DNA from: an uncultured Clostridia bacterium
GTDB lineage: Bacteria > Bacillota > Clostridia > Oscillospirales > CAG-272
Length of the DNA stretch: 13,420 nucleotides
Reading direction: 5' to 3'
NCBI GenBank assembly: GCA_937894775.1
Contig: CALAXC010000419.1
Coordinates: forward strand, 1-13,420
Of this stretch, positions 13,418 through 13,420 are shown piece after piece. Numbering within the stretch: the stretch's first letter is position 1; each line of letters opens with the position of its first letter. Position numbers and translations under genes: made by a program. Below the pieces are notes generated by a model. That model had not been told where the DNA came from and ran no database searches. It saw only the letters and a program-made list of their open reading frames with translations.

Positions 13418-13420
13418 TTT
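13394..13420 (+). terminator. Terminator formed by the right repeat
   Basis: An 8-bp GC-rich stem (13394-13401 with 13407-13414) and 5-nt loop are followed by CTTTTT up to the window edge, three bases after the DUF559 stop codon. It should stop transcription through the DUF559 gene. The T run may continue beyond the window. Confidence 0.65.

Overview
The window looks like a chromosomal stretch from a low- to mid-GC Bacillota bacterium, most likely a gut-type member of class Clostridia. This is inferred from strong GGAGG-type ribosome binding sites, AT-rich intergenic DNA, sigma-A promoters with 17-bp spacers and often an extended -10, TTG/GTG starts, and a Clostridia-style lipoprotein with an HWHxC segment. 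I cannot assign a genus.

Layout. Bases 58-4853 are a minus-strand block, read right to left: an OmpR-type response regulator, its HAMP-type sensor kinase, a membrane-anchored trypsin/HtrA-like protein that has lost all three catalytic positions, and two tandem MgtC/SapB family membrane proteins. A terminator-like hairpin separates every step except between the two mgtC genes, so expression is probably stepped down or attenuated along the block. A divergent 577-residue lipoprotein gene (5091-6824) shares the regulator's upstream region and ends at a perfect 19-bp bidirectional terminator. Bases 6925-9353 are again minus strand: a calcineurin-type phosphoesterase related to ApaH/PrpE, then a TIR-Sel1 repeat protein driven by the one fully consensus promoter in the window.

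From 9639 the plus strand carries a housekeeping operon: ychF (translation-associated ATPase), trmB (tRNA m7G46 methyltransferase) and truB (tRNA Psi55 synthase). After it come a terminator whose loop holds the -35 box of the next promoter, a Nudix hydrolase gene, and a DUF559 endonuclease-like gene boxed by 51-53-bp inverted repeats.

The two places most likely to hold something new are the two ends of the right half. (1) The TIR-Sel1 gene has the glutamate expected of a TIR NADase and about nine Sel1-like repeats, which makes it a candidate single-gene immune or signalling protein. (2) The DUF559 unit has inverted repeats that are each a double hairpin. The two copies differ by stem-preserving (compensatory) changes, and the repeats themselves supply the gene's Shine-Dalgarno, its last codons and stop, and its terminator. 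That is the architecture of a small, self-contained mobile or homing-like element built around a Vsr-fold nuclease.

No rRNA, tRNA, CRISPR array or canonical transposase was seen, and there is no gene-free stretch longer than about 300 bases.
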